A stretch of 64,000 nucleotides of DNA from Solirubrobacterales bacterium (GCA_025450195.1 JANWHW010000010.1:48001-112000), one strand, 5' to 3'; shown: positions 1 to 9,745, counted from the first letter of the stretch. Translations and numbers: made by a program. The notes: generated by a model not told the origin, from the letters alone.

Positions 1-37
1 GCATTCACTAACAGAGTCCGCTAGGCTCGCCCGCTTC

Positions 38-1057
38 GTGCGGCGACTCATCGCCAACAGCCCCAAGGCTCGCTACGGGCTTGGTTCACTCGCTTGTGCC
101 TTGGCAACATGCTGGCTGGTGGTCGGCTTTGCCGAGGCCGCCAATGTGGACGAGTTGCAGGCAAGGATCGATCGAGCCGAGAGCCAGGCTGGTTCGGTCG
201 CCGCGGATCTGCGGGCCACCCAGGATCGACTCGCTGCCGCTGAGCAGCAGTCGGCTGCCGCATCGGCTCGCGAGCAAGAGCTGAGCGGCTTGCTGGCAAC
301 GGGCCAAGCGCGTGCTGCGCGCTTGGCGGGACGAGTCGAAGAGTCCGAGCGGCGGCTTACGAAGGAGCGCCGTCGCCTTCGCCGCGCCCGGCGGCTGCTG
401 GCAGGGCGGCTCGTGGCGATCTACAAGACCGGTGCCCCCAGCGCGGCAAGCGTCATCCTGGGCTCCAGCGATTTCGATGAGCTGACCACTCGCACCGAGT
501 ATCTGGAGCGGATCGAGGAATCGGACGCGCAACTTGCCGTGCGGGTCGCGCAGGTGCGCAATAGCGTTCGAGGGCGGCTGAAGCAGGTCGCCGGGCTGAA
601 GGAGCAGGCCGATGCCTACAACGAAAGGCTTGCGGTGGCGCACTCGCAGATCGCGGCGGTCAGGAGCAGCGCCGACGCGGCTGCTGCCCAGTTTCAATCG
701 GCGGCCGCTTCACGCGAGGCGTCGCTCGCCACGCTGAAATCGCAGATCGACGGCTGGATGACCGAGGTCGAAGAGGCCGAAGCAGCCTCTCGTGCCGCCG
801 CGGAAGAAACGGTTGGCCGCTGGCTGGGCGGGCCCTACTCGATTCCCACCTACATCGTGATGTGCGAGTCGGGAGGAAACTATGGGGCGCTGAATCCATC
901 CAGTGGAGCGGGGGGCGCTTACCAGATCCTGCCCTCCACCTGGTCGCTCTACGGCGGCAGGGGCGCACCCCACGAGGCTCCGAAGGCCGAACAGGACAGG
1001 ATCGCCGCGGAAATCTGGGCCGACTCTGGCGGCGGTGCCTGGGTTTGCGCAGGCTGA
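38..1057 (+). CDS. Secreted coiled-coil protein with C-terminal transglycosylase (Rpf-like) domain
   Basis: Predicted exported cell-wall protein of 339 aa starting at a GTG. Residues about 12-35 form a signal peptide (hydrophobic stretch ending AEAA). Residues 36-255 are rich in Ala, Glu, Arg and Gln with heptad character, like the coiled-coil N-termini of PcsB/CwlO-type proteins that are regulated at the septum. Residues 268-339 match the transglycosylase-like fold of actinobacterial resuscitation-promoting factors: CESGGNYGALNP contains the expected catalytic Glu and GAYQILPSTW the conserved core. It probably cleaves peptidoglycan outside the membrane. Upstream sequence is cut by the window edge, so an earlier start cannot be excluded. 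Confidence 0.8.
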   Translation: MRRLIANSPKARYGLGSLACALATCWLVVGFAEAANVDELQARIDRAESQAGSVAADLRATQDRLAAAEQQSAAASAREQELSGLLATGQARAARLAGRVEESERRLTKERRRLRRARRLLAGRLVAIYKTGAPSAASVILGSSDFDELTTRTEYLERIEESDAQLAVRVAQVRNSVRGRLKQVAGLKEQADAYNERLAVAHSQIAAVRSSADAAAAQFQSAAASREASLATLKSQIDGWMTEVEEAEAASRAAAEETVGRWLGGPYSIPTYIVMCESGGNYGALNPSSGAGGAYQILPSTWSLYGGRGAPHEAPKAEQDRIAAEIWADSGGGAWVCAG

Positions 1058-1085
1058 CGCACTCTGGCCGCAGGCCGGCGTGACG

Positions 1086-1107
1086 AGCCCATGACGCTGC
1101 GTGGGCT
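1086..1107 (+). terminator. Possible hairpin after the Rpf-like gene
   Basis: AGCCCA at 1086-1091 and TGGGCT at 1102-1107 can form a 6-bp stem with a 10-nt loop, 29 bases after the stop codon of the preceding gene. There is no T-run, so this is a weak terminator candidate. The rest of 1058-1259 shows no convincing gene. Confidence 0.3.
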
Positions 1108-1259
1108 GACGCGGGGCTAACACCCGGCTCTCCGCTCTTAGGGGCTTGATGCGGAGACTCTTTGACAAATGGCTGCAATTCTCTTCCCGCAGCTTGCGAA
1201 TTGGCAGCCGCGCCCCCCCGGTTGGCATCCCCGGCGCTTGGCATAGTCCAGCCCCTGCC

Positions 1260-4200
1260 GTGAGCACGCAAGCCGCCGCACATCTTCACGCCCACAGCGA
1301 GTACTCGCTGCTCGATGGTGCATGCAAGATCGATGCGATGGCGGCGCGGGCGGCGGAGCTTGGCCAGCCGGCGTTGGGGCTGACTGACCATGGCGTGATG
1401 AACGGCGCGGTCGACCTCCACAAGGCATGCAAAAAACACGGGATCAAGCCGATCGCCGGGCTTGAGGCCTACTTCGTTGACGATCGGGCAGCAGTCAAGG
1501 ACCAGGTTCGCTATGAGCGAAACCACCTCACGCTGCTGGCCGAAAATGACACCGGCTTCTCCAATCTCGTCCGGCTCACGTCGGCGGGCTTTCTGGAGGG
1601 GTTCTCGCGCGGCAAGGCCAACGTCGACATGGAGCTACTTGCCAGGCATTCCGACGGGGTCATCGTCCTTACCGGATGCCTGCAGTCGCGGTTCTGTCGC
1701 CGTCTGGTCGAAGAGCGCCTCGATGACGCTCGGTCCCATCTCGACGATTTGATCCAGGTCTTCGGCCCTGAGCAGGTCTATTTCGAGGTGCAGAAGAACG
1801 GGATCGACGAGCAGGACAAGGCGAATGAGGGGATCGCCCGCTTCGCGCGCGAGCTCAACCGCCCACTCGTCGGCACTGCCGATGTGCACTACCTGCGGCG
1901 CGAGGATTTCGACAACCACTCGGCACTGCTCTGCGTGCAGACCAAGTCGACATTGGAAGCGCCGAAGCTCAAATTCGACACCAACGAGTTCTACCTGAAG
2001 AGCAACGAGGAAATGGTGGAGTCGTTCGCCGAGTGGCCAGAGGCGGTGGCGTCGACGATCGAGATAGCCGAACGCTGCGCCGTTGACATCGAGCTGGGCA
2101 AGCTGCTGCTGCCTCGCTATCCCACCCCAGACGGCGAGGAGCCCGAGGCGATGTTGCGGCGCATCGCGGGTGAGGGCCTGCGGGCTCGCTACGGAGACCC
2201 CGCTCCCGCCGAGGCACTGCAGCGACTGGAGTTCGAGCTTGGGGTGATTGAGGAGATGGGCTTCGCCTCCTATTTCTTGATCGTTTGGGACTTCGTCCGC
2301 TACGCGAAGGAAAACAGGATTGCCGTTGGCCCCGGGCGCGGCTCGGCGGCCGGCTCGATCGTCTCCTACTCCCTCAGCATCACCGACCTCGATCCCCTCG
2401 CCAACGATCTCCTCTTCGAGCGCTTCCTAAACCCCGGCCGCAAATCGATGCCGGACATCGACATCGACTTCTCGGTGCGCGGGCGTGAGCAGGTGATCCG
2501 CTACGTCGCCGATAAGTACGGGCGCGAGTCGGTCGCTCAGATCATCACCTTCGGCACGATGGCGCCGCGTGCGGCGACGCGCGATGCGGCTCGTGTGCTC
2601 GGCTTCGACTACGCAACCGGCGATCGTCTCGCCAAGCAGATTCCGGAGCCGATCCTGGGGCGGAACCCTTCCTTCGACGAGTGCCTTCGCCCCGGCCAGG
2701 AGCTGAAAAAGACCTACGACGCCGACGCCGACGCGAAACGCATCCTCGATGTCGCACAGGGGCTCGAGGGGATCATTCGCAACAACTCGATTCACGCAGC
2801 GGCGGTGGTGATCGCCGATCGGCCACTGCAGGAGATAGTGCCGCTGCAGCTCGCCGAGGACCGCAGCGCTTCCGCCGCCGGCAACGGCAATGGCAATGGG
2901 AACGCGGGCAAGAATCAGCGCCAGTACAAGATCGTCACCCAGTACTCGATGGGGCCGATTGAGGAGATCGGCCTGCTGAAGATGGACTTCCTCGGCTTGC
3001 GCAACCTCGATGTGATTGAGGACGCGGTCGAGATCATCGGGCGCTCCCGCGGCATCGAGCTTGACATTGGCTCGATTCCGATGGACGACGCGAAGACCTT
3101 CGAGATGCTCTCCCGGGGCGATGGGACCGGGGTCTTCCAGCTCGAGTCGGAGGGCATGCGCGAGGCGATGAAAAAGGTTCGGCCGACCGAGTTCGACGAC
3201 ATCGTTGCGCTCGTTTCCCTCTACCGGCCGGGCGCGATGCGCTACATCGATGTTTACGCTAAGGGCAAGCGCGCACCCTCGTCGGTCACCTATCCCGACG
3301 ATCGTCTGAGGCCGATCACGGAGCCGACCTATGGCTGCGTCCTCTACCAGGAGCAGCTGATGGAGATCGCCAAGCAGATGGCCGGCTTCAGCCCCGCCGA
3401 GGCAGATGACCTCCGCAAGGCGATCGGCAAGAAGAAGCGCGACCTGATGGCGACGATGAAGGCCAAGTTCATGGAGGGCATGAAGGCATCGGGCACCGCC
3501 GCCAAGGTGGCGGGGGACATGTGGTCTTTGATGGAGGCCGCCGCCGACTACTCCTTCAACAAGTCTCACGCCGCCTGCTACGCGCTGATCGCCTATCGCA
3601 CGGCGTACCTGAAGGCCAACTACCCGGCCGAGTACATGGCGGCGGTGATCTCCTCGGTGATGAACACCAAGGACAAGGTCCCGTTCTTCGTCAACCGCTG
3701 CGAGGAGATGGGGATCGAGGTGTTGCCCCCCGACGTCAACTCCTCCGACCACGACTTCGTCGTCAGCGAGAAGGCGATCCGATTTGGCCTCGACGCCGTC
3801 AAGAACGTCGGGTATGCCGCGGTCGAGGCGATCCTGGGGGCGCGGAAAGACGGTGAGATCACTTCGATATGGGACTTTTGCGAGCGAGTCGACGCACGCG
3901 CAGTCAACAAAAGGGCGATCGAATGCTTGGTCAAGTGCGGTGCCCTGGACTCGACCGGTGCCACCCGGAGCGGGATGCTGGAGGTGCTGCCGTCAGCCCA
4001 GTCCGCGGGGCAGAAAGCGCAGGAGGACGCGCAGCTGGGCCAGGGGTCGATCTTCGATGTCGGGGATGGGGCCTCGAGCGAGGAGGCGAGCAGCTCGAGG
4101 GCGCATCATCGTCCCCCAATCTCCGCGGTTGAGTTCGATCGGAGGGAGCTCCTCGCGATGGAGAAGGAGACTCTGGGGACCTATCTCTCCTCGCATCCGC

Positions 4201-4796
4201 TGTCTGAAGTGCGGGACGCCCTGCGCTCTCGGGTCGACTGCCCGATTTCAGAGCTCGACGGCAAGCCGGACGGCGCCTGGGTGACGGTTGGCGGCATCGT
4301 CACCGAGTGCAAGAAGATTCGCACCAAGAGCGGTACGCAGATGATGTTCGCGACTCTCGATGACATCGAGGGGCAGGTTGAGATGCTGGTCTTCAAGGCC
4401 GATGAGGCCCAAAGCGCCTCGGTGATCGCTCCCGACTCGATCGTCCTGGTTCGGGGACGGGTCGATCACAAAGACCGAGGTGAGACCAAGATCGTCGTTC
4501 AGGAGGCGGAGCCCTTCGCTCCCAGCCAAGAGGAGGCCGCAGCAGCCAGTGCCACCGCGATCGGCTCCACCGAGCCGATCAGGCTGACCGTCGAGCCGGC
4601 AAAGCTCGGCAACCCTCATCTGATCGAGGAGCTGAAGGCGGTGATCGAGCACCACCCGGGAGAGGCGCCCGTCTATCTGGCGGTTCCCGGCAGGAAGGGC
4701 GAGTTGAAGCTCGGCGACGACTTCAAGGTTCGCCGCTCGAGCAAGCTCCAGATGGAGCTGGACCACCTCTTGGGCAGCGATGCCCTAGCCGCGTAG
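1260..4796 (+). CDS. dnaE: DNA polymerase III alpha subunit
   Basis: Replicative polymerase, DnaE1 type, about 1,178 aa. The N-terminal PHP domain begins at HLHAHSEYSLLDGA, with GLTDHGVMNG next. The catalytic palm carries PDIDIDF (about position 2,450) and LLKMDFLGLRNL (about 2,980). FNKSHAACYALIAYRTAY, the helix-hairpin-helix region and an OB fold (VTVGGIVTECKKI) follow. A low-complexity Asn/Gly insert (about 2,875-2,912) between palm segments is unusual. The reading frame is open from a TTG at 1146, but homology begins only at about 1275, so the GTG at 1260 is chosen. It appears to be a single-gene transcription unit. Confidence 0.96.
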   Translation: MSTQAAAHLHAHSEYSLLDGACKIDAMAARAAELGQPALGLTDHGVMNGAVDLHKACKKHGIKPIAGLEAYFVDDRAAVKDQVRYERNHLTLLAENDTGFSNLVRLTSAGFLEGFSRGKANVDMELLARHSDGVIVLTGCLQSRFCRRLVEERLDDARSHLDDLIQVFGPEQVYFEVQKNGIDEQDKANEGIARFARELNRPLVGTADVHYLRREDFDNHSALLCVQTKSTLEAPKLKFDTNEFYLKSNEEMVESFAEWPEAVASTIEIAERCAVDIELGKLLLPRYPTPDGEEPEAMLRRIAGEGLRARYGDPAPAEALQRLEFELGVIEEMGFASYFLIVWDFVRYAKENRIAVGPGRGSAAGSIVSYSLSITDLDPLANDLLFERFLNPGRKSMPDIDIDFSVRGREQVIRYVADKYGRESVAQIITFGTMAPRAATRDAARVLGFDYATGDRLAKQIPEPILGRNPSFDECLRPGQELKKTYDADADAKRILDVAQGLEGIIRNNSIHAAAVVIADRPLQEIVPLQLAEDRSASAAGNGNGNGNAGKNQRQYKIVTQYSMGPIEEIGLLKMDFLGLRNLDVIEDAVEIIGRSRGIELDIGSIPMDDAKTFEMLSRGDGTGVFQLESEGMREAMKKVRPTEFDDIVALVSLYRPGAMRYIDVYAKGKRAPSSVTYPDDRLRPITEPTYGCVLYQEQLMEIAKQMAGFSPAEADDLRKAIGKKKRDLMATMKAKFMEGMKASGTAAKVAGDMWSLMEAAADYSFNKSHAACYALIAYRTAYLKANYPAEYMAAVISSVMNTKDKVPFFVNRCEEMGIEVLPPDVNSSDHDFVVSEKAIRFGLDAVKNVGYAAVEAILGARKDGEITSIWDFCERVDARAVNKRAIECLVKCGALDSTGATRSGMLEVLPSAQSAGQKAQEDAQLGQGSIFDVGDGASSEEASSSRAHHRPPISAVEFDRRELLAMEKETLGTYLSSHPLSEVRDALRSRVDCPISELDGKPDGAWVTVGGIVTECKKIRTKSGTQMMFATLDDIEGQVEMLVFKADEAQSASVIAPDSIVLVRGRVDHKDRGETKIVVQEAEPFAPSQEEAAAASATAIGSTEPIRLTVEPAKLGNPHLIEELKAVIEHHPGEAPVYLAVPGRKGELKLGDDFKVRRSSKLQMELDHLLGSDALAA

Positions 4797-4837
4797 ATGA
4801 GTCGATGAACCCGCCCATTTTTCGCTGCTGGCGGTCG

Positions 4838-4850
4838 TAGACTTTGGCTA
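4838..4850 (+). promoter_or_regulatory. -10-like TAGACT, leaderless start
   Basis: TAGACT at 4838-4843 fits the actinobacterial -10 pattern TANNNT. It lies 6 nt before the ATG at 4850, so a transcript would begin at or next to the start codon. No good -35 is visible. The same spacing recurs before several genes in the window. Confidence 0.45.
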
Positions 4851-5224
4851 TGCCCGCAACGCAGGTCAAGGTCGGAGAGTGTCGCCAGTGCCGCTCGTTC
4901 TGCGACAAGATGATCGAGCCGCGCTCCTGCGTCGAGATGGGCTGTCGCTATCTCTATAGCTTCATCGACGGGCTGACCGGCATCCAGTACGTCGGCTGCA
5001 TGCAGGACGTCTTCCGTGCCAAGGTCGAGCTGAATGCGGTACTTCAACCTGGTGGCTTCGGCGGCGTGAAGATGACCGGCAACCCGCTGGCCCACTGTCC
5101 GTTTGAGGTTGAGCAGGCCTACGACGGGACCGGCTCTGGGTATGACTGCGTCAACCGGCGATTCTTCGACTGCGGCGACGATGGGTCGGAGGGCCTGCGG
5201 GCCTTCGACCTTCGCGACATTTAG
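4850..5224 (+). CDS. Conserved Cys-rich hypothetical protein
   Basis: A 124-aa soluble protein without signal peptide or membrane segment. It has eight Cys residues, including CRQCRSFC near the N-terminus, a single C in VEMGCRYLY, then C in QYVGCMQD, AHCPFE and later DCVN and FFDCG. This spacing suggests metal binding or structural zinc rather than secretion. I cannot assign a family or function. The ATG at 4850 is preferred to the TTG two codons earlier because of the -10-like sequence just upstream. It stands alone between dnaE and an acyl-CoA dehydrogenase gene. GC content and codon use look like its neighbours. Confidence 0.75.
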   Translation: MPATQVKVGECRQCRSFCDKMIEPRSCVEMGCRYLYSFIDGLTGIQYVGCMQDVFRAKVELNAVLQPGGFGGVKMTGNPLAHCPFEVEQAYDGTGSGYDCVNRRFFDCGDDGSEGLRAFDLRDI

Positions 5225-5284
5225 ATGGCAGCCCAGAGCCGATAGCAAAGGAACCCGGGCCGAGAATGGCGACATTTTCCTGTG

Positions 5285-5298
5285 TAGGATTGCCGCCA
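5285..5298 (+). promoter_or_regulatory. -10-like TAGGAT, leaderless start
   Basis: TAGGAT at 5285-5290 lies 7 nt before the ATG of the acyl-CoA dehydrogenase gene. It fits TANNNT, and no Shine-Dalgarno sequence fits between it and the ATG, so the mRNA is probably leaderless. Confidence 0.45.
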
Positions 5299-6590
5299 TG
5301 AGCGATACAGCGGGAGTGGCAGAGGCAGAGCAGCTCGTGGCGGAGGCAACCGGTGAGGGTGCCGAGTCTGGGGACGGCCCCAGGTTCACGCTGGAGCTGA
5401 ACCAGGACCAAAAGGACATTCGCGAGTGGGTGCATGGCTTCGCGGAGGGGGTTGTTCGGCCCGCGGCCGAAGAATGGGACGAGCGCGAGGAGACCCCTTG
5501 GCCCGTCATTCAGGAGGCCGCCAAGATTGGCCTCTACGGCTTTGAAGCTCTCGGCCAGTTCTGGGCCGATGAGACCGGCCTCACGCTTCCGATCGCAAAT
5601 GAGGAGCTCTTCTGGGGCGACGCGGGGATCGGCATGGCGATCATGGGCACCTCACTTGCCGTCGCCGCGATCTTCGGCCAGGGCACGCCTGAGCAGATGG
5701 CTGAGTGGATCCCGCAGTGCTTCGGCACCGCCGATGACCCGAAAGTCGCCTCCTTTTGCTCTTCGGAGCCCGACGCCGGCTCCGATGTGTCGGCGATCCG
5801 CACGACCGCCAAGTACGACGAGGCAACGGACGAGTGGATCCTCAACGGCCAGAAGGCCTGGGCGACCAACGGCGGCATCGCCGACATCCACGTGGTGATC
5901 GCCTCGGTCGACCGCGAGCTGCGCTCGCGCGGACACGCCGCCTTCGTCATTCCGCCCGGAACCAAGGGCTGTGAGCAGGGCGCCAAGGTGAAGAAGCACG
6001 GACTGCGCGCTTCGCACACAGCCGACGTCCACCTCGACGACTGCCGCATCCCGGGCGCCTGCCTGCTCGGCGGCAAAGAGAAGCTCGACGAGCGGCTGGC
6101 GCGGGTGCGCGAGGGCAAGCGTTCCAAATCGCAGGCCGCGATGCAGACCTTCGAGGCGAGCCGGCCGACGGTTGGCGCACAGGCGCTGGGCATCGCCCGC
6201 GCCGCCTATGAGTACTCACTCGGGTACGCAAAAGAGCGCCAGCAGTTCGGTCGGGCGATCATCGAGAACCAAGCGATTGCCTTCGCCCTTGCCGACATGA
6301 AGCTGGAGATCGACGCCGCCAGGCTGCTGGTCTGGCGCGCCGCATGGATGGGGCGCAGCGGCCAGAAATTCGAGAACGCAGAGGGCTCGATGTCGAAGCT
6401 GAAGGCCGGCGAGGTCGCCGTTTGGGCAACCGAGCGGGCGATCCAGATCCTCGGCGGCAACGGCTACACCCGCGAGTTCCCGGTCGAGCGGATGCACCGC
6501 GACTCGAAGATCTACACGATCTTCGAGGGCACCTCCGAGATCCAGCGCCTGGTCATCTCACGCGCGATCTCTGGCGTCCACATTCAGTAG
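5298..6590 (+). CDS. Acyl-CoA dehydrogenase
   Basis: FAD flavoprotein of 430 aa that introduces the alpha-beta double bond in acyl-CoA during fatty- or branched-acid breakdown. Family signs are the N-terminal helical domain, the middle beta domain with [12 protein letters not shown], and the C-terminal helical domain with [17 protein letters not shown] and [35 protein letters not shown] carries the usual catalytic Glu. A charged insert (about residues 260-290, [17 protein letters not shown]) lengthens the surface between the middle and last domains. Substrate chain length cannot be read from sequence. No electron-transfer flavoprotein gene is adjacent. Confidence 0.92.
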   Translation: MSDTAGVAEAEQLVAEATGEGAESGDGPRFTLELNQDQKDIREWVHGFAEGVVRPAAEEWDEREETPWPVIQEAAKIGLYGFEALGQFWADETGLTLPIANEELFWGDAGIGMAIMGTSLAVAAIFGQGTPEQMAEWIPQCFGTADDPKVASFCSSEPDAGSDVSAIRTTAKYDEATDEWILNGQKAWATNGGIADIHVVIASVDRELRSRGHAAFVIPPGTKGCEQGAKVKKHGLRASHTADVHLDDCRIPGACLLGGKEKLDERLARVREGKRSKSQAAMQTFEASRPTVGAQALGIARAAYEYSLGYAKERQQFGRAIIENQAIAFALADMKLEIDAARLLVWRAAWMGRSGQKFENAEGSMSKLKAGEVAVWATERAIQILGGNGYTREFPVERMHRDSKIYTIFEGTSEIQRLVISRAISGVHIQ

Positions 6591-6666
6591 GGGTCGCTTC
6601 CTCAAGTAGCGCGGCCCGGATGAGGCCGATTGACGCTGCACGGATACGGTCTCTCCTTGACATCCC

Positions 6667-6683
6667 GCGTAGCGCTGCTACGC
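6667..6683. terminator. Short stem-loop between convergent genes
   Basis: GCGTAGC and GCTACGC form a perfect 7-bp stem with a 3-nt loop. It lies between the ends of the acyl-CoA dehydrogenase gene (plus) and the endonuclease IV gene (minus), where a bidirectional terminator is expected. There is no clear T-run on either strand. Confidence 0.4.
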
Positions 6684-6712
6684 AGGAGTCGCGTCGCGTC
6701 CGTCCCGCTTGG

Positions 6713-7609
6713 TCATCGACCTCCTCGGCCTCGCGCTACTTTCGGTCGCGACCCCCTGGATTTCAATCCCTGTTTGCGGAGGCGCTTGGCGGCTTGGACC
6801 TCTTTGCGGTCTGGGCCTTTCTTCTTTGGGCCCGGAGTCTCGAGTGTCGCGGGCAGGCCCTCGAAGCGGGGCTCGGAGAGGAAGGCGGCGAGGCCGCGTT
6901 TGCCCATCTCTCCCTGGCCGACGTTGGCGTGGCGGTCGCGGCAGGAGCCGAGCGGGGCGGCAGCGTCGTTGACGTGGACGCAGCGCAGCCGCTCGAGGCC
7001 GACCTTCTCGTCGGCTTCGGCGAGCACCCCCGCCAGGTGTGCCTCGTCGGTGATGTCATAGCCCTGCACAAAGAGGTGGCAGGAGTCGAGGCATAGGCCG
7101 AGTCGGTTGCCGCCTCCCGCCAGCTCGATCAGCTCGGCGGTCTGGTCGAAGTCCCGTCCCAGCAGTCCCTTATGACCCGCGGTCTGCTCGAGCAGGAGTG
7201 GGCAGCTCTCACTGTCCTTTAGCGCTGCCGAGATCACTTTTGCGGCTCGTTTGATCGATGGCCCAAGCGCCTCGCCCTTCTGCGCCCCTGGATGCAGGAC
7301 GACGCCCGCGGCGCCGATCCCGTCTCCAATCCGCAGAGCATGGGTCAGCGAGGCAAGTGACTTCTTGCGCAGCTCTCCATCGGTGGTCGCGCAGTTGATC
7401 AGGTAGACGGCGTGGATTACTACGGCTTCGATCGGCGAGTCGGCCATCGCTTCGCGGAAGGCGGCGAAGTCACTCGGGCCGTATTTGGTCGGTCGCCACA
7501 TCCGCGGGCTCTGGTTGAAGATCTGGATCGACTCGCATCCGATCTCAGTGCCCCGCTCGACGGCTTTGTGCAACCCGCCAGACGTTGATACGTGTGCCCC
7601 GATCAGCAT
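6713..7609 (-). CDS. nfo: Deoxyribonuclease IV (AP endonuclease)
   Basis: Endonuclease IV family, 298 aa. It cleaves DNA 5' to abasic sites during base excision repair and uses a trinuclear zinc centre. The start MLIGAHVSTSGGLHKA is typical. Metal-ligand regions are visible: VIHAVYLIN, HPGAQKGE, LLEQTAGH, CLDSCHLFVQGYD and HVNDAAAPLGSCRDRHANVG. The last 25 or so residues are strongly basic (Lys/Arg) and extend beyond the usual barrel. They may help DNA binding. It is transcribed alone and converges with the preceding gene. Confidence 0.94.
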   Translation of the reverse strand: MLIGAHVSTSGGLHKAVERGTEIGCESIQIFNQSPRMWRPTKYGPSDFAAFREAMADSPIEAVVIHAVYLINCATTDGELRKKSLASLTHALRIGDGIGAAGVVLHPGAQKGEALGPSIKRAAKVISAALKDSESCPLLLEQTAGHKGLLGRDFDQTAELIELAGGGNRLGLCLDSCHLFVQGYDITDEAHLAGVLAEADEKVGLERLRCVHVNDAAAPLGSCRDRHANVGQGEMGKRGLAAFLSEPRFEGLPATLETPGPKKKGPDRKEVQAAKRLRKQGLKSRGSRPKVARGRGGR

Positions 7610-7678
7610 CGGCCGGCACCTAGAGCGCCATAGGATCGAGCGGTGGTCCGTTGTCTCTCGAGCGTGTAGGAGCAGTCG

Positions 7679-8026
7679 TTAGCCCACACCTTCGCACCGA
7701 TATGCGGCCCGTCCCCTGAGATGAACGTCGAAGACATTGCTGCGGGGCTTGCGGTACAGCCCTGTCACGCGAACTCGGCCTCGGTGGCAGGTATGTCCGC
7801 GCCCCCAACCCACTCGACAAGCCCACGTATAGCGGTTGATCTTCCCGCGATAGCAATCCACAAAGCCGAAGTCTCGATAGCGCCAGCTCGCGTAGGACCG
7901 CAATAGGCCTAGCGTCTGTCGCTCAGCGATTTGTCTATGAACCGTAGGCCTTCCATTATCGGCCGCCGCTCCGGTGGGAAGCAGTGCCAGTGCCATCACA
8001 GCAACTATCGCGATCTTGACCTTCAC
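7679..8026 (-). CDS. Small secreted hypothetical protein
   Basis: 115-aa protein with a clear Sec signal peptide (KVKIAIVAVMALALLPTGAAA, cleavage near residue 22). The mature part is basic and aromatic with four Cys (FVDCYRG, WACRVG, HTCHRG, YRCEG) that could form two disulfides. No family recognised. A GTG at 8026 is preferred; a TTG one codon earlier is possible. This gene and the 260 bp upstream are more AT-rich than the surroundings, which could mean relaxed selection or transfer. Confidence 0.6.
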   Translation of the reverse strand: MKVKIAIVAVMALALLPTGAAADNGRPTVHRQIAERQTLGLLRSYASWRYRDFGFVDCYRGKINRYTWACRVGWGRGHTCHRGRVRVTGLYRKPRSNVFDVHLRGRAAYRCEGVG

Positions 8027-8287
8027 CAATACCCCCTCGCCGGACCATTTCAGAATTTATCTGAGGTTCCAGTCATGGTGCCTAGCTCACCCTACATCGA
8101 TTAGTAAATCTAGTTCAATAGAAGGATCTAGATCAGAGACCGAGAGGCTGCTGAAACCGCGGGCTAGATAAGCCTTGACCCCTTTCTCTAGTGCGCCCAG
8201 CTATGTGTGGCTCGTATGGGTGCCAGGTCTTATGTCAATAGAGTGCGAGTTCGGATTGCGGTCGCTGTGGAACACTGCGCGCCGACC
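8027..8287 (+). promoter_or_regulatory. AT-richer intergenic region with possible gltX promoter
   Basis: This divergent intergenic stretch (261 bp) contains no supported gene. TTGACC at 8175-8180 could serve as a -35 for gltX, but no strong -10 follows at the usual spacing, so the promoter position is uncertain. No terminator, tRNA or repeat was recognised. Confidence 0.3.
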
Positions 8288-9652
8288 ATGATGGCCGAGG
8301 ACCCTCCGATTCGTCTCAGGTTTGCTCCCTCGCCGACCGGCGCCCTGCACATCGGCGGCGCGAGGACAGCGCTCTACAACTGGCTCGCGACCCGCCACTC
8401 CGGTGGCGAGCTCGTGCTGCGGATCGAGGACACCGATCGCGAGCGTTCCACCGAGGAGAACGTCGAGCAGATCCTCGACGCGATGCGCTGGCTGGAGCTG
8501 AGTTGGGACGAGGGCCCCGTTTCCCAGGCATCTCGCTCGGAGCGCCATGGGGAGGCCTTGAAGAGGCTGCTCGATTCGGGGGCCGCCTACCGCGATTCGG
8601 CCACCGCGAAGGAGGTCGAGGCTTGGAAGCAGGAGCACGGCGCCGATCGTGGTTACCGGGGCGAGCCGACCGATGAGCCTGGGGCGGCGGTGCGGCTGCG
8701 CGTTCCCGACGAGGGGGAGACCGTGGTCGAGGACTTGATCCGTGGGCCGGTCAGCTTTCCAAACCGGAGCTACGACGATTTCGTGATCGCCCGCGGCGAC
8801 GATTCCGTCCTCTACAATTTCGCGGTCGCCGTCGACGACGCCGAGATGGAGATCACCCATGTTGTAAGAGGCGACGATCACCTCTCCAACACCCCCAAGC
8901 AGCTGCTCGTACTGGCGGCGCTCGGACACGCGCCACCTCGCTACGCGCACCTGCCGCTCCTACACGGGCCCGACGGGCGCAAGCTCTCGAAGCGCCACGG
9001 AGCCGCCTCTGTGCAGGAGCTGCGCGATGCCGGTTACCTGCCGGCCGCGGTTCGGAACTATCTTGCGCTGCTCGGCTGGGGCGCCGACGATGACGCGACG
9101 CTGATGTCGACAGAGGAGCTGGTTGAGCGCTTCCGGATCGAGGACGTTGGGCGAGCCGCGGCGATCTTCGACGAGAAGAAGCTGCGCTGGATCAACGGTC
9201 GCTACATGCGTGAGATGTCACTCGATGAGTACACCGCAGCGGTGGCCTCGTACCTCGGCCGAGAGGTCGACGAGCGGCTGCGCGCGGCTTGTGAGATCGC
9301 CCAGGAGAAGGCACAGACGCTGGCCGAGGTCTGGCCGCTGATTCGCTTCATATTCGAGCCTCCGGTCGAGGACGAGAAGAGCTGGCGAAAGGTCATGAAG
9401 GAGGATGCGGGGGCTCTTCTGGGCGCGGCCAGAGAGGTGCTTGCCGGGATCGATGAGTTCGACGCACGCACCGTCGAGGAGGCCCTGACGCCGCTCCCCG
9501 AGCGCTTCGAGGTCAAGCCGGGCAGGCTCTACCAATCGATCCGGGTCGCGATTACCGGCAGCACGATCTCACCTGGGATTTTCGAATCCGTAGCTGTGCT
9601 CGGGCGCGACGAGTCGCTGGCGCGGATCGACGCGGCGATAGCTCGCCTTTAG
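8288..9652 (+). CDS. gltX: Glutamyl-tRNA synthetase
   Basis: Class I aminoacyl-tRNA synthetase of 454 aa that charges tRNA-Glu. RFAPSPTGALHIGGARTALYNW contains the HIGH-type signature (HIGG), and KLSKRHGA is the KMSKS loop. The ATG at 8288 is chosen because family homology begins at IRLRFAPSP; the frame is open further upstream without recognisable sequence. With GatCAB encoded later in the window, this enzyme probably also mischarges tRNA-Gln, to be corrected by transamidation. No glutaminyl-tRNA synthetase gene is seen here. Confidence 0.95.
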   Translation: MMAEDPPIRLRFAPSPTGALHIGGARTALYNWLATRHSGGELVLRIEDTDRERSTEENVEQILDAMRWLELSWDEGPVSQASRSERHGEALKRLLDSGAAYRDSATAKEVEAWKQEHGADRGYRGEPTDEPGAAVRLRVPDEGETVVEDLIRGPVSFPNRSYDDFVIARGDDSVLYNFAVAVDDAEMEITHVVRGDDHLSNTPKQLLVLAALGHAPPRYAHLPLLHGPDGRKLSKRHGAASVQELRDAGYLPAAVRNYLALLGWGADDDATLMSTEELVERFRIEDVGRAAAIFDEKKLRWINGRYMREMSLDEYTAAVASYLGREVDERLRAACEIAQEKAQTLAEVWPLIRFIFEPPVEDEKSWRKVMKEDAGALLGAAREVLAGIDEFDARTVEEALTPLPERFEVKPGRLYQSIRVAITGSTISPGIFESVAVLGRDESLARIDAAIARL

Positions 9653-9728
9653 CTCCCTGATCCGTAGCTGTGCCTGCGGCTCTTTCGACTGTCGAATGGG
9701 CTTTGCAACCACTGTGTCGAGCGTGAGA

Positions 9729-9745
9729 AGTGAGGGCACCTCACT
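9729..9745. promoter_or_regulatory. Inverted repeat upstream of the HDOD-LuxR gene
   Basis: AGTGAGG and CCTCACT form a perfect 7-bp inverted repeat with a 3-nt spacer. It lies about 70 bp before the start of the HDOD-LuxR gene, where an operator or mRNA hairpin could sit. Its role is unknown. Confidence 0.35.

Noticed and set aside
2427..3752. A 441-codon minus-strand frame inside dnaE
   Set aside because: Shadow of dnaE; composition is the reverse complement of its codons and contains no domain.
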